Both the position numbers and the translations under genes were made by a program. 64,000 nucleotides of DNA from JAGGTJ01 sp964457545 (GTDB taxonomy: Bacteria; Desulfobacterota; DSM-4660; Desulfatiglandales; Desulfatiglandaceae). A model generated the notes under the pieces. The model worked only from the letters and a program-made list of their open reading frames with translations. It did no database searches and had not been told where the DNA came from. The first letter of the stretch is position 1. The number at the start of each line of letters is the position of its first letter. The stretch is taken from the NCBI GenBank assembly GCA_964457545.1, contig CAYWEN010000004.1, positions 124,001-188,000 of the forward strand, read 5' to 3'. Positions 8,161 through 16,047 of this stretch are shown here, piece after piece.

Positions 8161-9852
8161 ATGCTTTCACGGCACCCCAAAAAAACAGATTCTGAACTCT
8201 ATGTAAAACTCAAGTATCTTATGTTGCAGAGAGTAATCTTTGTAACCCTTATGCTTGGTATTTCCCTTTTCATAGAGACAAGGGAGGCGAAAGCCTATTT
8301 TGGACAGATACAGACCTTCCATTATCTGCTTATTGCCCTGTCATATTTTCTTACCATTTTATATGTAGTTGCCTTTAAGCACACGGATCATATATCTGCG
8401 CTCGCATATGTCCAGCTTGTAGTGGATACGTTGCTGGTTACTGCAATCATATATGCTACAGGGGGTATCGAAAGTCTGTTTTCTTTTGTTTATCCCCTGC
8501 TGATAATAGCTGCCGGTATAATGCTTTACCAAAAAGGGGCATTGATTGTTGCATCCAGCAGTGCCCTGTTTTATGGCCTTTTACTTCTGTTTTATTATCT
8601 TGGTTTTATTTGTCCATTGGAAGACCCTGCAGATATTTCCAGGTATAAAAATGGGTTCCAGCTTGTCTATGTCTTTTCTGTAAATATGGCAGGTTTTTTT
8701 CTGGTTGCCCTGTTAAGCAGTTATCTTTCAAGGCAGGCCAGAAAGGCGCATCTTGCCCTTAGAGCAAAACAGTCTGATTTTGATAACCTTGAGGTTTTGC
8801 AAAAAAGTATTATAAACGGAGTTCCCTCTGGTGTCATTGCCGTTGATGATAACAACCGCATTGTGCTTTTTAACCCGGCATCTGAAAATATGTTTGGAGT
8901 GAAGGCGGAAACGGTTTCCAACAAACAGATCAACAATGTGTTTCCTGTCCTTTTTGAAAAATTGCCAGTATTTGACAATCCAGATTCCTTATCCATAAAA
9001 ACTGCTTTTGCTGATTTTGTATATACAACGCCTGACAATCATAAGAGATATTTAAGGGTTTCTTCTGCTCCCTTGATGTTACCCGAGGGAAGAAGAACAG
9101 GGCATATTTTCGTGATTCAGGATATGACAGAAATAAGGCTCTCTGAGCAGGAACTTAAAAAGGTTGAAGGTCTTGCAATGACAGGTGAGCTTGCTGCTCA
9201 TGTTGCACATGAGATAAGAAACCCTCTGGCCTCCATAAGCGGCTCTGTACAAATGCTTAAAGAGAACATGAACAGGGATGATATCAATATCAGGCTTATG
9301 GAGATAGTTATAAGGGAGATAAAACGATTGAATCATCTTGTGGATGATTTTCTGATTTTTGCCCGATCCGGAAAGAAAATCATGCAGTCCTTTGAGCTGA
9401 ATTCCCTGTTGCGTGAATCCATTAGTATATTTCAGAGCAGCCGGCATATGCATCGGGGTGTGGATATTAAGACGGATTTTAAAGGGGATATTGTTTTGAA
9501 CTCTGACCCGGATGGATTGAAACAGGTGTTATGGAATATATTCTTGAATGCCTGTGATGCCATGCCTGAGGGTGGTACTTTATATGTAACCACCTTTACT
9601 GAGTCACAAAAACATCCTTCTGGTACAAAAATGGTGTGGATCGTTGTGCGGGATACCGGAAAAGGCTTTGAGAAAGAAAACTTTTCAAAGATCTTCGATC
9701 CGTTCTTTACCACAAAGGAGAGGGGGACAGGTCTTGGGTTGGCTATAGTAAAAGGAATTATTAACGGACTTGGAGGTAATATCTTTGCTGACAATCATAA
9801 TGACGGTGGTGCAGTGATTAAAATAATGTTGCCTTTGAAGTCTGTATCCTGA
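8161..9852 (+). CDS. PilS-like membrane sensor histidine kinase
   Basis: From the ATG at 8161 (AAGG eight bases upstream) the protein has 563 residues. The first 190 contain about six hydrophobic helices in the PilS style, followed by a PAS domain (about 210-320, VPSGVIAVDDNNRIVLFNPA), a HisKA domain with the phosphorylated His at 350 in HEIRNPLAS, and an HATPase domain with N box (NIFLNACDAMPEGG), DTGKGF, FDPFFTTKERGTGLGLAI. It would autophosphorylate on sensing a membrane or pilin signal and pass the phosphate to a response regulator. No PilR gene follows; the nearest sigma-54 regulator, at 4.2-5.5 kb, has a receiver that looks inactive. It lies 188 bases after pilC. Confidence 0.92.
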   Translation: MLSRHPKKTDSELYVKLKYLMLQRVIFVTLMLGISLFIETREAKAYFGQIQTFHYLLIALSYFLTILYVVAFKHTDHISALAYVQLVVDTLLVTAIIYATGGIESLFSFVYPLLIIAAGIMLYQKGALIVASSSALFYGLLLLFYYLGFICPLEDPADISRYKNGFQLVYVFSVNMAGFFLVALLSSYLSRQARKAHLALRAKQSDFDNLEVLQKSIINGVPSGVIAVDDNNRIVLFNPASENMFGVKAETVSNKQINNVFPVLFEKLPVFDNPDSLSIKTAFADFVYTTPDNHKRYLRVSSAPLMLPEGRRTGHIFVIQDMTEIRLSEQELKKVEGLAMTGELAAHVAHEIRNPLASISGSVQMLKENMNRDDINIRLMEIVIREIKRLNHLVDDFLIFARSGKKIMQSFELNSLLRESISIFQSSRHMHRGVDIKTDFKGDIVLNSDPDGLKQVLWNIFLNACDAMPEGGTLYVTTFTESQKHPSGTKMVWIVVRDTGKGFEKENFSKIFDPFFTTKERGTGLGLAIVKGIINGLGGNIFADNHNDGGAVIKIMLPLKSVS

Positions 9853-9935
9853 TAATATCGCTTGTAGGATTATTGTTCTGTCAAGATTGTTATGTAAAGA
9901 TATACACATTTATATAAATATGGGAAAGAATATTC

Positions 9936-11051
9936 ATGACTGCAAGTAAAGTCTATTTTTCAAATCTTCATGCTACAGTAAAGGAAAATCTTCTGTCCAA
10001 GCTGGACAGATTGATGACCATGGCCGGTCTTGATAATTCCTGGGGACTTTCGAGGCGAAGTCTGGTTGCTATTAAACTGCATTTTGGAGAAAGAGGGAAT
10101 ACTGCCTTTATACGCCCCCTGTTTATCCGTCAGATTGTAGATCATATCAAGGTCATGGGAGGGACACCTTTTTTGACCGACACCAATACCTTGTATGCAG
10201 GGACAAGGTCTGACAGTGTATCGCACCTGAAAACTGCCATGGAAAATGGTTTTGCATATTCTGTAGTTCATGCCCCTGTTATTATAGCAGATGGTCTGAG
10301 AGGAGCATCCTTTTCCAAGGTTAGAATTGACAGGGAAATCATTAAAACAGCCTATATAGCCAAGGATATATTTGAATCAGATGCCCTGATCAGCGTAGCC
10401 CATTTTAAGGGTCATGAACTGTCGGGATTTGGTGGCACGATCAAAAACCTGGGGATGGGTTGTGCCTCAAGAAAGGGTAAGATGGAACAGCACTCTGACC
10501 TTGCTCCAAAGATCAAACATAAAAAATGTAAAGGCTGTGGTGATTGTGTTGAGCACTGTGCTCAACATGCACTTTCCCTTGAAGGAGATAGGGCCGTTAT
10601 AGATCCCGAAAGATGTGTCGGTTGTGGAGAATGCATACTGATTTGTCCCAACAATGCCATTGATGTTCATTGGAATGCTGATGCGGCAAGATTTCAGAAA
10701 AAAATGGCCGAGTATGCATTTGCCGTGTTAAAAGGAAAGAGCAGAAAGACGTTCTTTATTAATTTTTTAACAAATATTTCTCCTGCATGCGACTGTTATG
10801 GGTATAACGATGTCCCTATTGTCCATGATATAGGTATTATGGCATCGTTGGATCCTGTTGCCCTTGACCAGGCATCTGTTGATATGGTGAACTGCAATGA
10901 TGTAAATGAAACTTTTTGCATTCCTGACAGCACAATGCCCCGGGGAGATAAATTCAAATCTCTTTATCCGAAAATAGATTGGAATATCCAGCTTGTACAT
11001 GCCGAGAAAATAGGTCTTGGCAGCAGAAAATATGAGATAGTGTCTATATGA
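9936..11051 (+). CDS. DUF362 domain protein with two [4Fe-4S] ferredoxin motifs
   Basis: This 371-residue protein has an N-terminal DUF362 region (VAIKLHFGERGNTAFIRP, GGTPFLTDTNTLYAGTRS, HFKGHELSGFGGTIKNLGMGCASRKGK). Near residues 195-240 come two cluster motifs, CKGCGDCVEHC and CVGCGECILICPNNAI, and then a C-terminal DUF362 part ending in the MASLDPVALDQASVDM block. The family occurs widely in anaerobes and is thought to be redox-active; its substrate is not known. No signal peptide is seen. It stands alone between the kinase and the tRNA-Ser pair. Confidence 0.92.
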   Translation: MTASKVYFSNLHATVKENLLSKLDRLMTMAGLDNSWGLSRRSLVAIKLHFGERGNTAFIRPLFIRQIVDHIKVMGGTPFLTDTNTLYAGTRSDSVSHLKTAMENGFAYSVVHAPVIIADGLRGASFSKVRIDREIIKTAYIAKDIFESDALISVAHFKGHELSGFGGTIKNLGMGCASRKGKMEQHSDLAPKIKHKKCKGCGDCVEHCAQHALSLEGDRAVIDPERCVGCGECILICPNNAIDVHWNADAARFQKKMAEYAFAVLKGKSRKTFFINFLTNISPACDCYGYNDVPIVHDIGIMASLDPVALDQASVDMVNCNDVNETFCIPDSTMPRGDKFKSLYPKIDWNIQLVHAEKIGLGSRKYEIVSI

Positions 11052-11128
11052 TGACTGTTTTATGATTTTTTTGGCGTTATGTGCATTGACTATATTTCTT
11101 GAAGATGTTAATTTTTTTACAAGGTGTT

Positions 11129-11156
11129 TTGCATGTTTTTGCCCTTAATGTATAAA
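11129..11156 (+). promoter_or_regulatory. probable sigma-70 promoter for the tRNA-Ser pair
   Basis: TTGCAT (11129-11134) and TATAAA (11151-11156) are separated by 16 bases. The tRNA-Ser begins about 20 bases after the -10 box. Confidence 0.5.
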
Positions 11157-11176
11157 AAAATCAGGGTTTGAAATCA

Positions 11177-11264
11177 GGAGGGATGGCCGAGTGGTTGAAG
11201 GCGGCGGTCTTGAAAACCGTTGTACCGAGAGGTACCGTGGGTTCGAATCCTACTCCCTCCGCCA
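11177..11264 (+). tRNA. tRNA-Ser (anticodon TGA)
   Basis: The acceptor stem GGAGGGA pairs with TCCCTCC, and the discriminator G is followed by an encoded CCA. The anticodon loop CTTGAAA has TGA and is followed by a long variable arm (TTGTACCGAGAGGTACC) and the T loop GGTTCGAATCC, as expected for a class II serine tRNA. It is followed after 57 bases by a second tRNA-Ser. Confidence 0.97.
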
Positions 11265-11321
11265 TTATTCAAATCAGGTTGCAGCTGGGAAACATGCAAA
11301 GGCCCTGTACAGTTTTTAAGT

Positions 11322-11414
11322 GGAGAGATGGCCGAGTAGGCTGAAGGCGCTCGCCTGCTAAGCGAGTAAAGGGTTAACGCTCTTTCGAGGGTTCGAATCC
11401 CTCTCTCTCCGCCA
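11322..11414 (+). tRNA. tRNA-Ser (anticodon GCT)
   Basis: The acceptor stem GGAGAGA pairs with TCTCTCC, followed by G and an encoded CCA. The anticodon stem CTCGC/GCGAG carries GCT. The long variable arm is AAAGGGTTAACGCTCTTT-like and the T loop is GGTTCGAATCC. It is presumably co-transcribed with the preceding tRNA-Ser(TGA). Confidence 0.97.
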
Positions 11415-11425
11415 TTATTCTGCGA

Positions 11426-11644
11426 ATGGAAACAGATGACATAAAAAACAGGGAACACCTTATTTGTTGTGCCCATTGTAAATATTTCAGACAGCTGCAG
11501 AATGAAAAGGGGCATAACAGCCCACATGCGTTGGGCAGATGTGTGAATGATGTGTCCTGGGATGGTAACAAAGGGCAGTGGCCTATGTTTCGGCATTCCT
11601 GCCAATGGTTTGTGGCGGATAATGCAGTTGATTCCCGTCCGTAA
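11426..11644 (+). CDS. small cysteine-rich hypothetical protein
   Basis: This 72-residue frame begins 11 bases after tRNA-Ser(GCT). It contains CCAHCKYF, GRCVND and a GQWPMFRHSCQWF ending, four or five cysteines in a CxxC...C...C pattern that suggests a zinc- or iron-binding mini-domain. The arrangement of C-H-C-K-Y-F with a later HSC looks selected rather than random, but no good ribosome binding site is visible and I recognise no family. It could be processed from the tRNA transcript. Confidence 0.55.
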   Translation: METDDIKNREHLICCAHCKYFRQLQNEKGHNSPHALGRCVNDVSWDGNKGQWPMFRHSCQWFVADNAVDSRP

Positions 11645-11781
11645 CACTGTATGTCTCCGGGGCCTTGATTTTTTTTGATCTTGTGTAAAAATTCTCATTT
11701 ATAGGCTGTAAACTTGCTATTGCCCACGGTATATTTATGGATGGGTATCAGTTTGTAAAACTGCAATTCATGTCTCTGGTT

Positions 11782-14121
11782 CTATTTTTTTTTCCATACA
11801 GTTCCCTCCCTGGTGTCAAGTACTTCAATTCCCATATCTTCCAGTTGCTGTCTCAGTGAATCTGCTTTAACCCAGTCTCTGTTTTGTCTTGCTTCTTCTC
11901 TTTTCCTGATTATGGCTGCTATTTTCTGATCCGGCTTTTCTGGTTCAAGGTCCATGATGCCAAGGACTGAATTGATATCCTTGAGAGCCTTTATTATGTT
12001 TTTTTTGTCTGTGCCTGATATGCCCTTGTTTTCCATGATTCGGTTAAGATTACGCATAAATTTGAATAGTGCGGCCAAGGCGCTGGCAAGATTGAGATCC
12101 TTGTCCATTGCCTCTGTGAAATTATGTCGGAAATCGTATATTGCCTGATCTGCACAGGTCTCAGTGACATTGCATTTGCAGGAATGTATTTTTTTTACAA
12201 ATTTGTCGAGATGACTGATTGTGTTCTTTACAGCATCTAATTTGCTCCAGGAGAAGTGAATAGGTTTTCTGTAATGTCGACTTAGCAGCCAGTATCTTAT
12301 TTCTCTGCCTGTATACCCCTTTGCCAATACATCCCTTAGGCTTATGTCCTGGTCTTCATCAAACCTTGAAGGCTTTTTTCCCTTAACCATAACCAGTTCA
12401 TTGTGTATCCAGTAATTTGCAGGAACCCTCCCGGAAACAGCCATGTTTATGGCAATGGAGTTTTCATGGTGAGGAAACATCAGATCAACGCCACTGGTAT
12501 GAATATCATATTGTTTTCCCAGGTATTTCAAGGCCATGGTTGCACATTCCAAATGCCAGCTCGGTCTTGCGTTGCCCCACTTGGTTTTGTAAAATATTCC
12601 CTGTTTCAGTTCGCTCAGGGTAGACCTTTTAAGCAGAGTAAAGTCTCTCGGGTTATCTTTTTCATATTGATCCAGGTCCACTGTTTTGCCAAGTCTGATT
12701 TTGTTCAGGTCTATTCTGGAAAGGGCGCCATAACCATTGAGTCGTGATATGTCAAAATATATGGAATGAAATTTTTCATATGCATAACCCTTTTCAACAA
12801 GTTTTTCCGTCAGGCTAATCATATCGTCTATATGTTCACTTGCCATTGGATAATGATCTGCTTTTTTTACATACAGCTTTTCAAGGTCCTCCATAAATGC
12901 CTTGCGGTATTTGTCTGTAAATTCTGCAAGCGGGATGTTGTTCCTTTCTGCTCCCTGTATTGTCCTGTCATCAAGATCCGTGAGATTCATAATATGTGTG
13001 ACATGATACCCGCGAAATTCCAGGTATCTTTTGAGCAGGTCGGAAAATACATATCTTCGACACTGGCCGAGATGAATAAACCGGCATAGGGTCGGGCCAC
13101 ATGAATACATTGTTACTCTGTGCTCTTCAATAGGGACAAAATTTTCATGTTTGTGTGTCAGGGTGTTGTATATCTTGATGCCGGAATCCTTTTTGCCTGT
13201 AAAAAGTTGAGTGCTAAGGTATCTTTCTCCACCATCAGGCAGAATAACTACAATTCTGATTTTTTTCCCCCTGTCTGCCTTTTTTGCAAGTCTTAAGGCT
13301 GCGGCCATTGCAGCCCCTGAACTCATGCCTGCAAATATGCCCTCTTTTCTGGCAAGTATCCGGGTGGTTTCAAATGCCTCTTCATCATCTATATGAATAA
13401 TCCTGTTGATACGTTTTTTTTCGAATATTCCTGGTTTGTAGGATTCCTTCATGTTTTTCAGGCCCTGTATTTTGTGGCCAAGATATGGTTCTACTCCTAC
13501 TATTTGTATCTCAGGATTTAACTCCTTGAAACGCCTGCTAAGACCCATCAAGGTTCCTGTTGTGCCCATGGCAGATACTATTATGTCAAGGTCTCCGTCT
13601 GTCTGATCCCATATTTCCTGGGCAGTATGGGTGTAGTGTGCCATCCAGTTCGCCCTGTTGTTGAACTGATCCACCAACCAGTACTTTTCGGGATTTTCCC
13701 TGGCCATGGAATATGTAAATTCTATAGCACCATCTGTTCCCATTCGGGCAGGTGTGAATTTGATTTCTGCACCCATTGCACGTAATATCTTTATCCTTTC
13801 TTCACTTACCGCTTCTGACATGGCAAGGATGATTCTGTATCCCTTCACCGCAGCTACAAGTGCGAGACCAATCCCGGTATTTCCGCTGGTTGCCTCAAGA
13901 ATGATCTTGTCCTTTGTCAATATGCCTTTTTTTTCAGCATCTTCAATCATATACAGGGCAGGTCTGTCCTTGATGGAGCCGCCGGGATTAAAGGATTCCA
14001 GTTTGGCAAGAATTTCTGCATTGCTGTAAGGGTTTATCTTGTTTATTAAAACCATCGGGGTGTTTCCGATCAGGTCAAGAATGGTACGGTTTTTTCTTGC
14101 AGGTATTTGTGAATGATCCAT
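11782..14121 (-). CDS. cysS: cysteine synthase / cysteinyl-tRNA synthetase fusion
   Basis: One frame joins two enzymes. Numbering from an upstream ATG at 14181, residues about 31-330 are an O-acetylserine sulfhydrylase-type PLP enzyme (FNPGGSIKDRPA with lysine K71, EATSGNTGIG, GTTGTLMG, SSGAA). Residues about 335-799 are a cysteinyl-tRNA synthetase with CGPT (C361), SWHLEC (C545) and FPHHEN (571-574), so the zinc and cysteine pocket is kept, plus the DALR-like domain and the usual C-terminal helices. The class I signatures differ: HLGQ for HIGH (370-373) and KPSRF for KMSKS (603-607) with an acidic stretch after it. The ATG at 14121 is preferred because the extra 20 residues do not resemble cysteine synthase; neither start has a strong binding site. 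The fusion could channel new cysteine to tRNA-Cys, or the second half may have another adenylating role. Confidence 0.92.
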   Translation of the reverse strand: MDHSQIPARKNRTILDLIGNTPMVLINKINPYSNAEILAKLESFNPGGSIKDRPALYMIEDAEKKGILTKDKIILEATSGNTGIGLALVAAVKGYRIILAMSEAVSEERIKILRAMGAEIKFTPARMGTDGAIEFTYSMARENPEKYWLVDQFNNRANWMAHYTHTAQEIWDQTDGDLDIIVSAMGTTGTLMGLSRRFKELNPEIQIVGVEPYLGHKIQGLKNMKESYKPGIFEKKRINRIIHIDDEEAFETTRILARKEGIFAGMSSGAAMAAALRLAKKADRGKKIRIVVILPDGGERYLSTQLFTGKKDSGIKIYNTLTHKHENFVPIEEHRVTMYSCGPTLCRFIHLGQCRRYVFSDLLKRYLEFRGYHVTHIMNLTDLDDRTIQGAERNNIPLAEFTDKYRKAFMEDLEKLYVKKADHYPMASEHIDDMISLTEKLVEKGYAYEKFHSIYFDISRLNGYGALSRIDLNKIRLGKTVDLDQYEKDNPRDFTLLKRSTLSELKQGIFYKTKWGNARPSWHLECATMALKYLGKQYDIHTSGVDLMFPHHENSIAINMAVSGRVPANYWIHNELVMVKGKKPSRFDEDQDISLRDVLAKGYTGREIRYWLLSRHYRKPIHFSWSKLDAVKNTISHLDKFVKKIHSCKCNVTETCADQAIYDFRHNFTEAMDKDLNLASALAALFKFMRNLNRIMENKGISGTDKKNIIKALKDINSVLGIMDLEPEKPDQKIAAIIRKREEARQNRDWVKADSLRQQLEDMGIEVLDTREGTVWKKK

Positions 14122-14684
14122 AAGAAACCATATATGTTTATCAGTGTGAAATCTACGGTTCCACTGTCTGAAAACGGACATCCATTTTCAGATGCTGTGT
14201 TTGGGATATACGATTAGGATTAAACCCTATAACTGTAATTATGTAAATTTTGCTTGACAAGCATAAAAATGTAATGCAAAAACTCATTGCATCTTTTACA
14301 GATAGAATGGTTGCTGTGCTTGGTTTGTAAATGGCTTTTTTCACGGTATCTGTGCCTGTTTTGTATGTATTGAACAAAACAGATGCAGCGTTTTTGTATT
14401 GCTCTGCATGATCTTTTGATCCCTGTTTGAAGTTGGGATTAATATTAATATGGGATTAATATAAGATACTCAGGACAGAAATCCCCATTTATGGATATAA
14501 AACTGTATAGTACTCGATAATTGATCTGCAAACGGATGCTTGCTGATAATTTTATTAACAGGATTGGCCCTGCTTTAATGTCTTTAATCTTTTTATATCT
14601 GTTTTTTTACAGCTGTGATATGAAATATATATCAAAAAGACAGATTTTGAAACAGGCCATAATGAATAAAAGGATGAAACGAAA
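14122..14684. repeat. intergenic region with degenerate repeat arms
   Basis: These 563 bases lie between the divergent cysK-cysS fusion and the PxxKW gene. An arm of the main dispersed repeat is clear at 14484-14500 (CCCATTTATGGATATAAAAC). Weaker matches occur near 14326-14342 (TGTAAATGGCTTTTTTCAC) and 14527-14540. Direct TGGGATTAATAT-type repeats occur at 14434-14465. No gene is seen. Confidence 0.5.
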
Positions 14685-14963
14685 ATGATTTGTACAAGTG
14701 TAAGAGAAGGTGTGGAATGTTCTTTTATGAGCAAGAAAGGATGCAAGTTTAATGGTGGTACATGTTTTCCTGTTGTGGAGGAATGTGAAAACTGCAGCAG
14801 GATAGCCGAATTTCCAACAGGAAAATACTGTACGGTTTATCCTGATCCTGCTGCCAAATGGCGTGTTACGGTATGTGGCATGGCGACACATGTTAAAATA
14901 GATACAGATGAAAAGACAGGAAAAATCAATCCGTTAAAGGCATCCAAGCGGATGGCCCGTTAA
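14685..14963 (+). CDS. PxxKW family cysteine-rich protein
   Basis: This 92-residue protein has eight cysteines in the family pattern: CTS...VECSF, KGCKF, GTCFP, EECENCSR, YCTVYPDPAAKW and VTVCGMA. The name-giving motif is PAAKW. The family is small, cytoplasmic and largely restricted to Desulfobacterota and relatives; no activity is established, but the cysteines suggest metal or cluster binding. AAAGGA lies about 11 bases before the ATG. The gene stands alone. Confidence 0.85.
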   Translation: MICTSVREGVECSFMSKKGCKFNGGTCFPVVEECENCSRIAEFPTGKYCTVYPDPAAKWRVTVCGMATHVKIDTDEKTGKINPLKASKRMAR

Positions 14964-15297
14964 CCAGGTTTTATATGCATATATCCATGTCTTTTCGCAA
15001 TATCTGTCCTTATATTTATATAACATGTGGCAGACAAGGTTATGCATTGTCTGTGATGTGTCAGTTATGACCAGTTGATTTGTTTGGATTCATAGTAGAT
15101 ATCTTGTTGCTTGACAAAAGGCTGTATGGTACTTGGGGACTGATCTGTGAATGGAGGTGCGAAAATTTTTGTCTTCTTTTGGTTTGAACAGAATTGACAG
15201 GGTCTGTTTGCGAATCTGGTATGCAGTGCCTTGTGGTTGAACATCGGATTTCCGATAGTGAATTTTCTGTTGTATTATCAATTTGTTTAGGGTGATG

Positions 15298-15326
15298 ACC
15301 TTGTAAGATTCTTTATCTTACAAGGT
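15298..15326. terminator. 12 bp perfect stem-loop across the tlyA stop codon
   Basis: ACCTTGTAAGAT (15298-15309) and ATCTTACAAGGT (15315-15326) pair perfectly around a five-base loop. On the minus strand the tlyA stop codon TAA (15315-15313) straddles the 5' arm and the loop. No U tract follows, so it may be an mRNA 3'-end stabiliser rather than a simple terminator. A smaller ATCGGA/TCCGAT hairpin lies further downstream at 15242-15255. Confidence 0.55.
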
Positions 15327-16047
15327 ATATCAGAAATTCTTTGTTACCTTTTGGGCCAAGGATGGGTGAAGGAATACATCCTTGTGGTTTCCAGCCTATA
15401 CTTTTAAAAAAGATCGTAAGCCTTTCAATTACCTCTGTATGCTGCTTCTTGTCCCGTACTACTCCCCCCTTTCCTACCTTGCCTTTCCCCACCTCAAACT
15501 GTGGCTTGATCAACGCAATAATAAAGCTTTCCCTGGTCAGCAAGTCGGATACCGGGGGTACAACAAGACATAATGATATAAAAGAAACATCTATGACTGC
15601 TCCCTGGATGAATTCATTCAGGTCTTTGCTTTTGAGGTAGCGTATGTTGGTTCTTTCCAGAAGACGCACCTGTTGGCTTTGTCTGAGTTTCCATGCAAAT
15701 TGACCGTATCCCACATCTACGGCAATTACCCTTTTTGCACCATGTTTCAGAAGACAGTCTGTGAATCCTCCTGTTGATGCTCCCACATCTATGATGGTTT
15801 TGCCCTCTATCTTTACAGGGAAGTGTTCAAGCGCTGATTCAAGTTTAAGGCCTCCCCGGCTGACATAAGGCAATGCCTTGTCTTTCAGTACAACGGATGC
15901 CATAGGAGAAACAAGACGACCAGGTTTGCATTCCTTAATACCATCAATCTCTGCATAGCCTGCCATTATCATTGCCTTGGCCTTTTCACGGCTTTGCACA
16001 AGACCTTTTTGCAGTATGAGCTGGTCCAGCCTAACTTTTTTTGCCAT
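15313..16047 (-). CDS. tlyA: TlyA family rRNA (cytidine-2'-O)-methyltransferase
   Basis: This 244-residue protein has an N-terminal S4 RNA-binding domain (VRLDQLILQKGLVQSREKAKAMIMAGYAEIDG, about 1-60) and an FtsJ-type methyltransferase domain with the SAM loop VDVGASTGGFTDCLLK (about 90-105) and the PQFE...GKGGVVRD motif late. TlyA methylates ribose of cytidines in 16S and 23S rRNA at the subunit interface. Length is near the family's usual 245-270. Its start overlaps the end of dxs by 17 bases, so the two are translationally linked in the xseA-xseB-ispA-dxs-tlyA order common in Proteobacteria. Confidence 0.95.
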   Translation of the reverse strand: MAKKVRLDQLILQKGLVQSREKAKAMIMAGYAEIDGIKECKPGRLVSPMASVVLKDKALPYVSRGGLKLESALEHFPVKIEGKTIIDVGASTGGFTDCLLKHGAKRVIAVDVGYGQFAWKLRQSQQVRLLERTNIRYLKSKDLNEFIQGAVIDVSFISLCLVVPPVSDLLTRESFIIALIKPQFEVGKGKVGKGGVVRDKKQHTEVIERLTIFFKSIGWKPQGCIPSPILGPKGNKEFLIYLVR

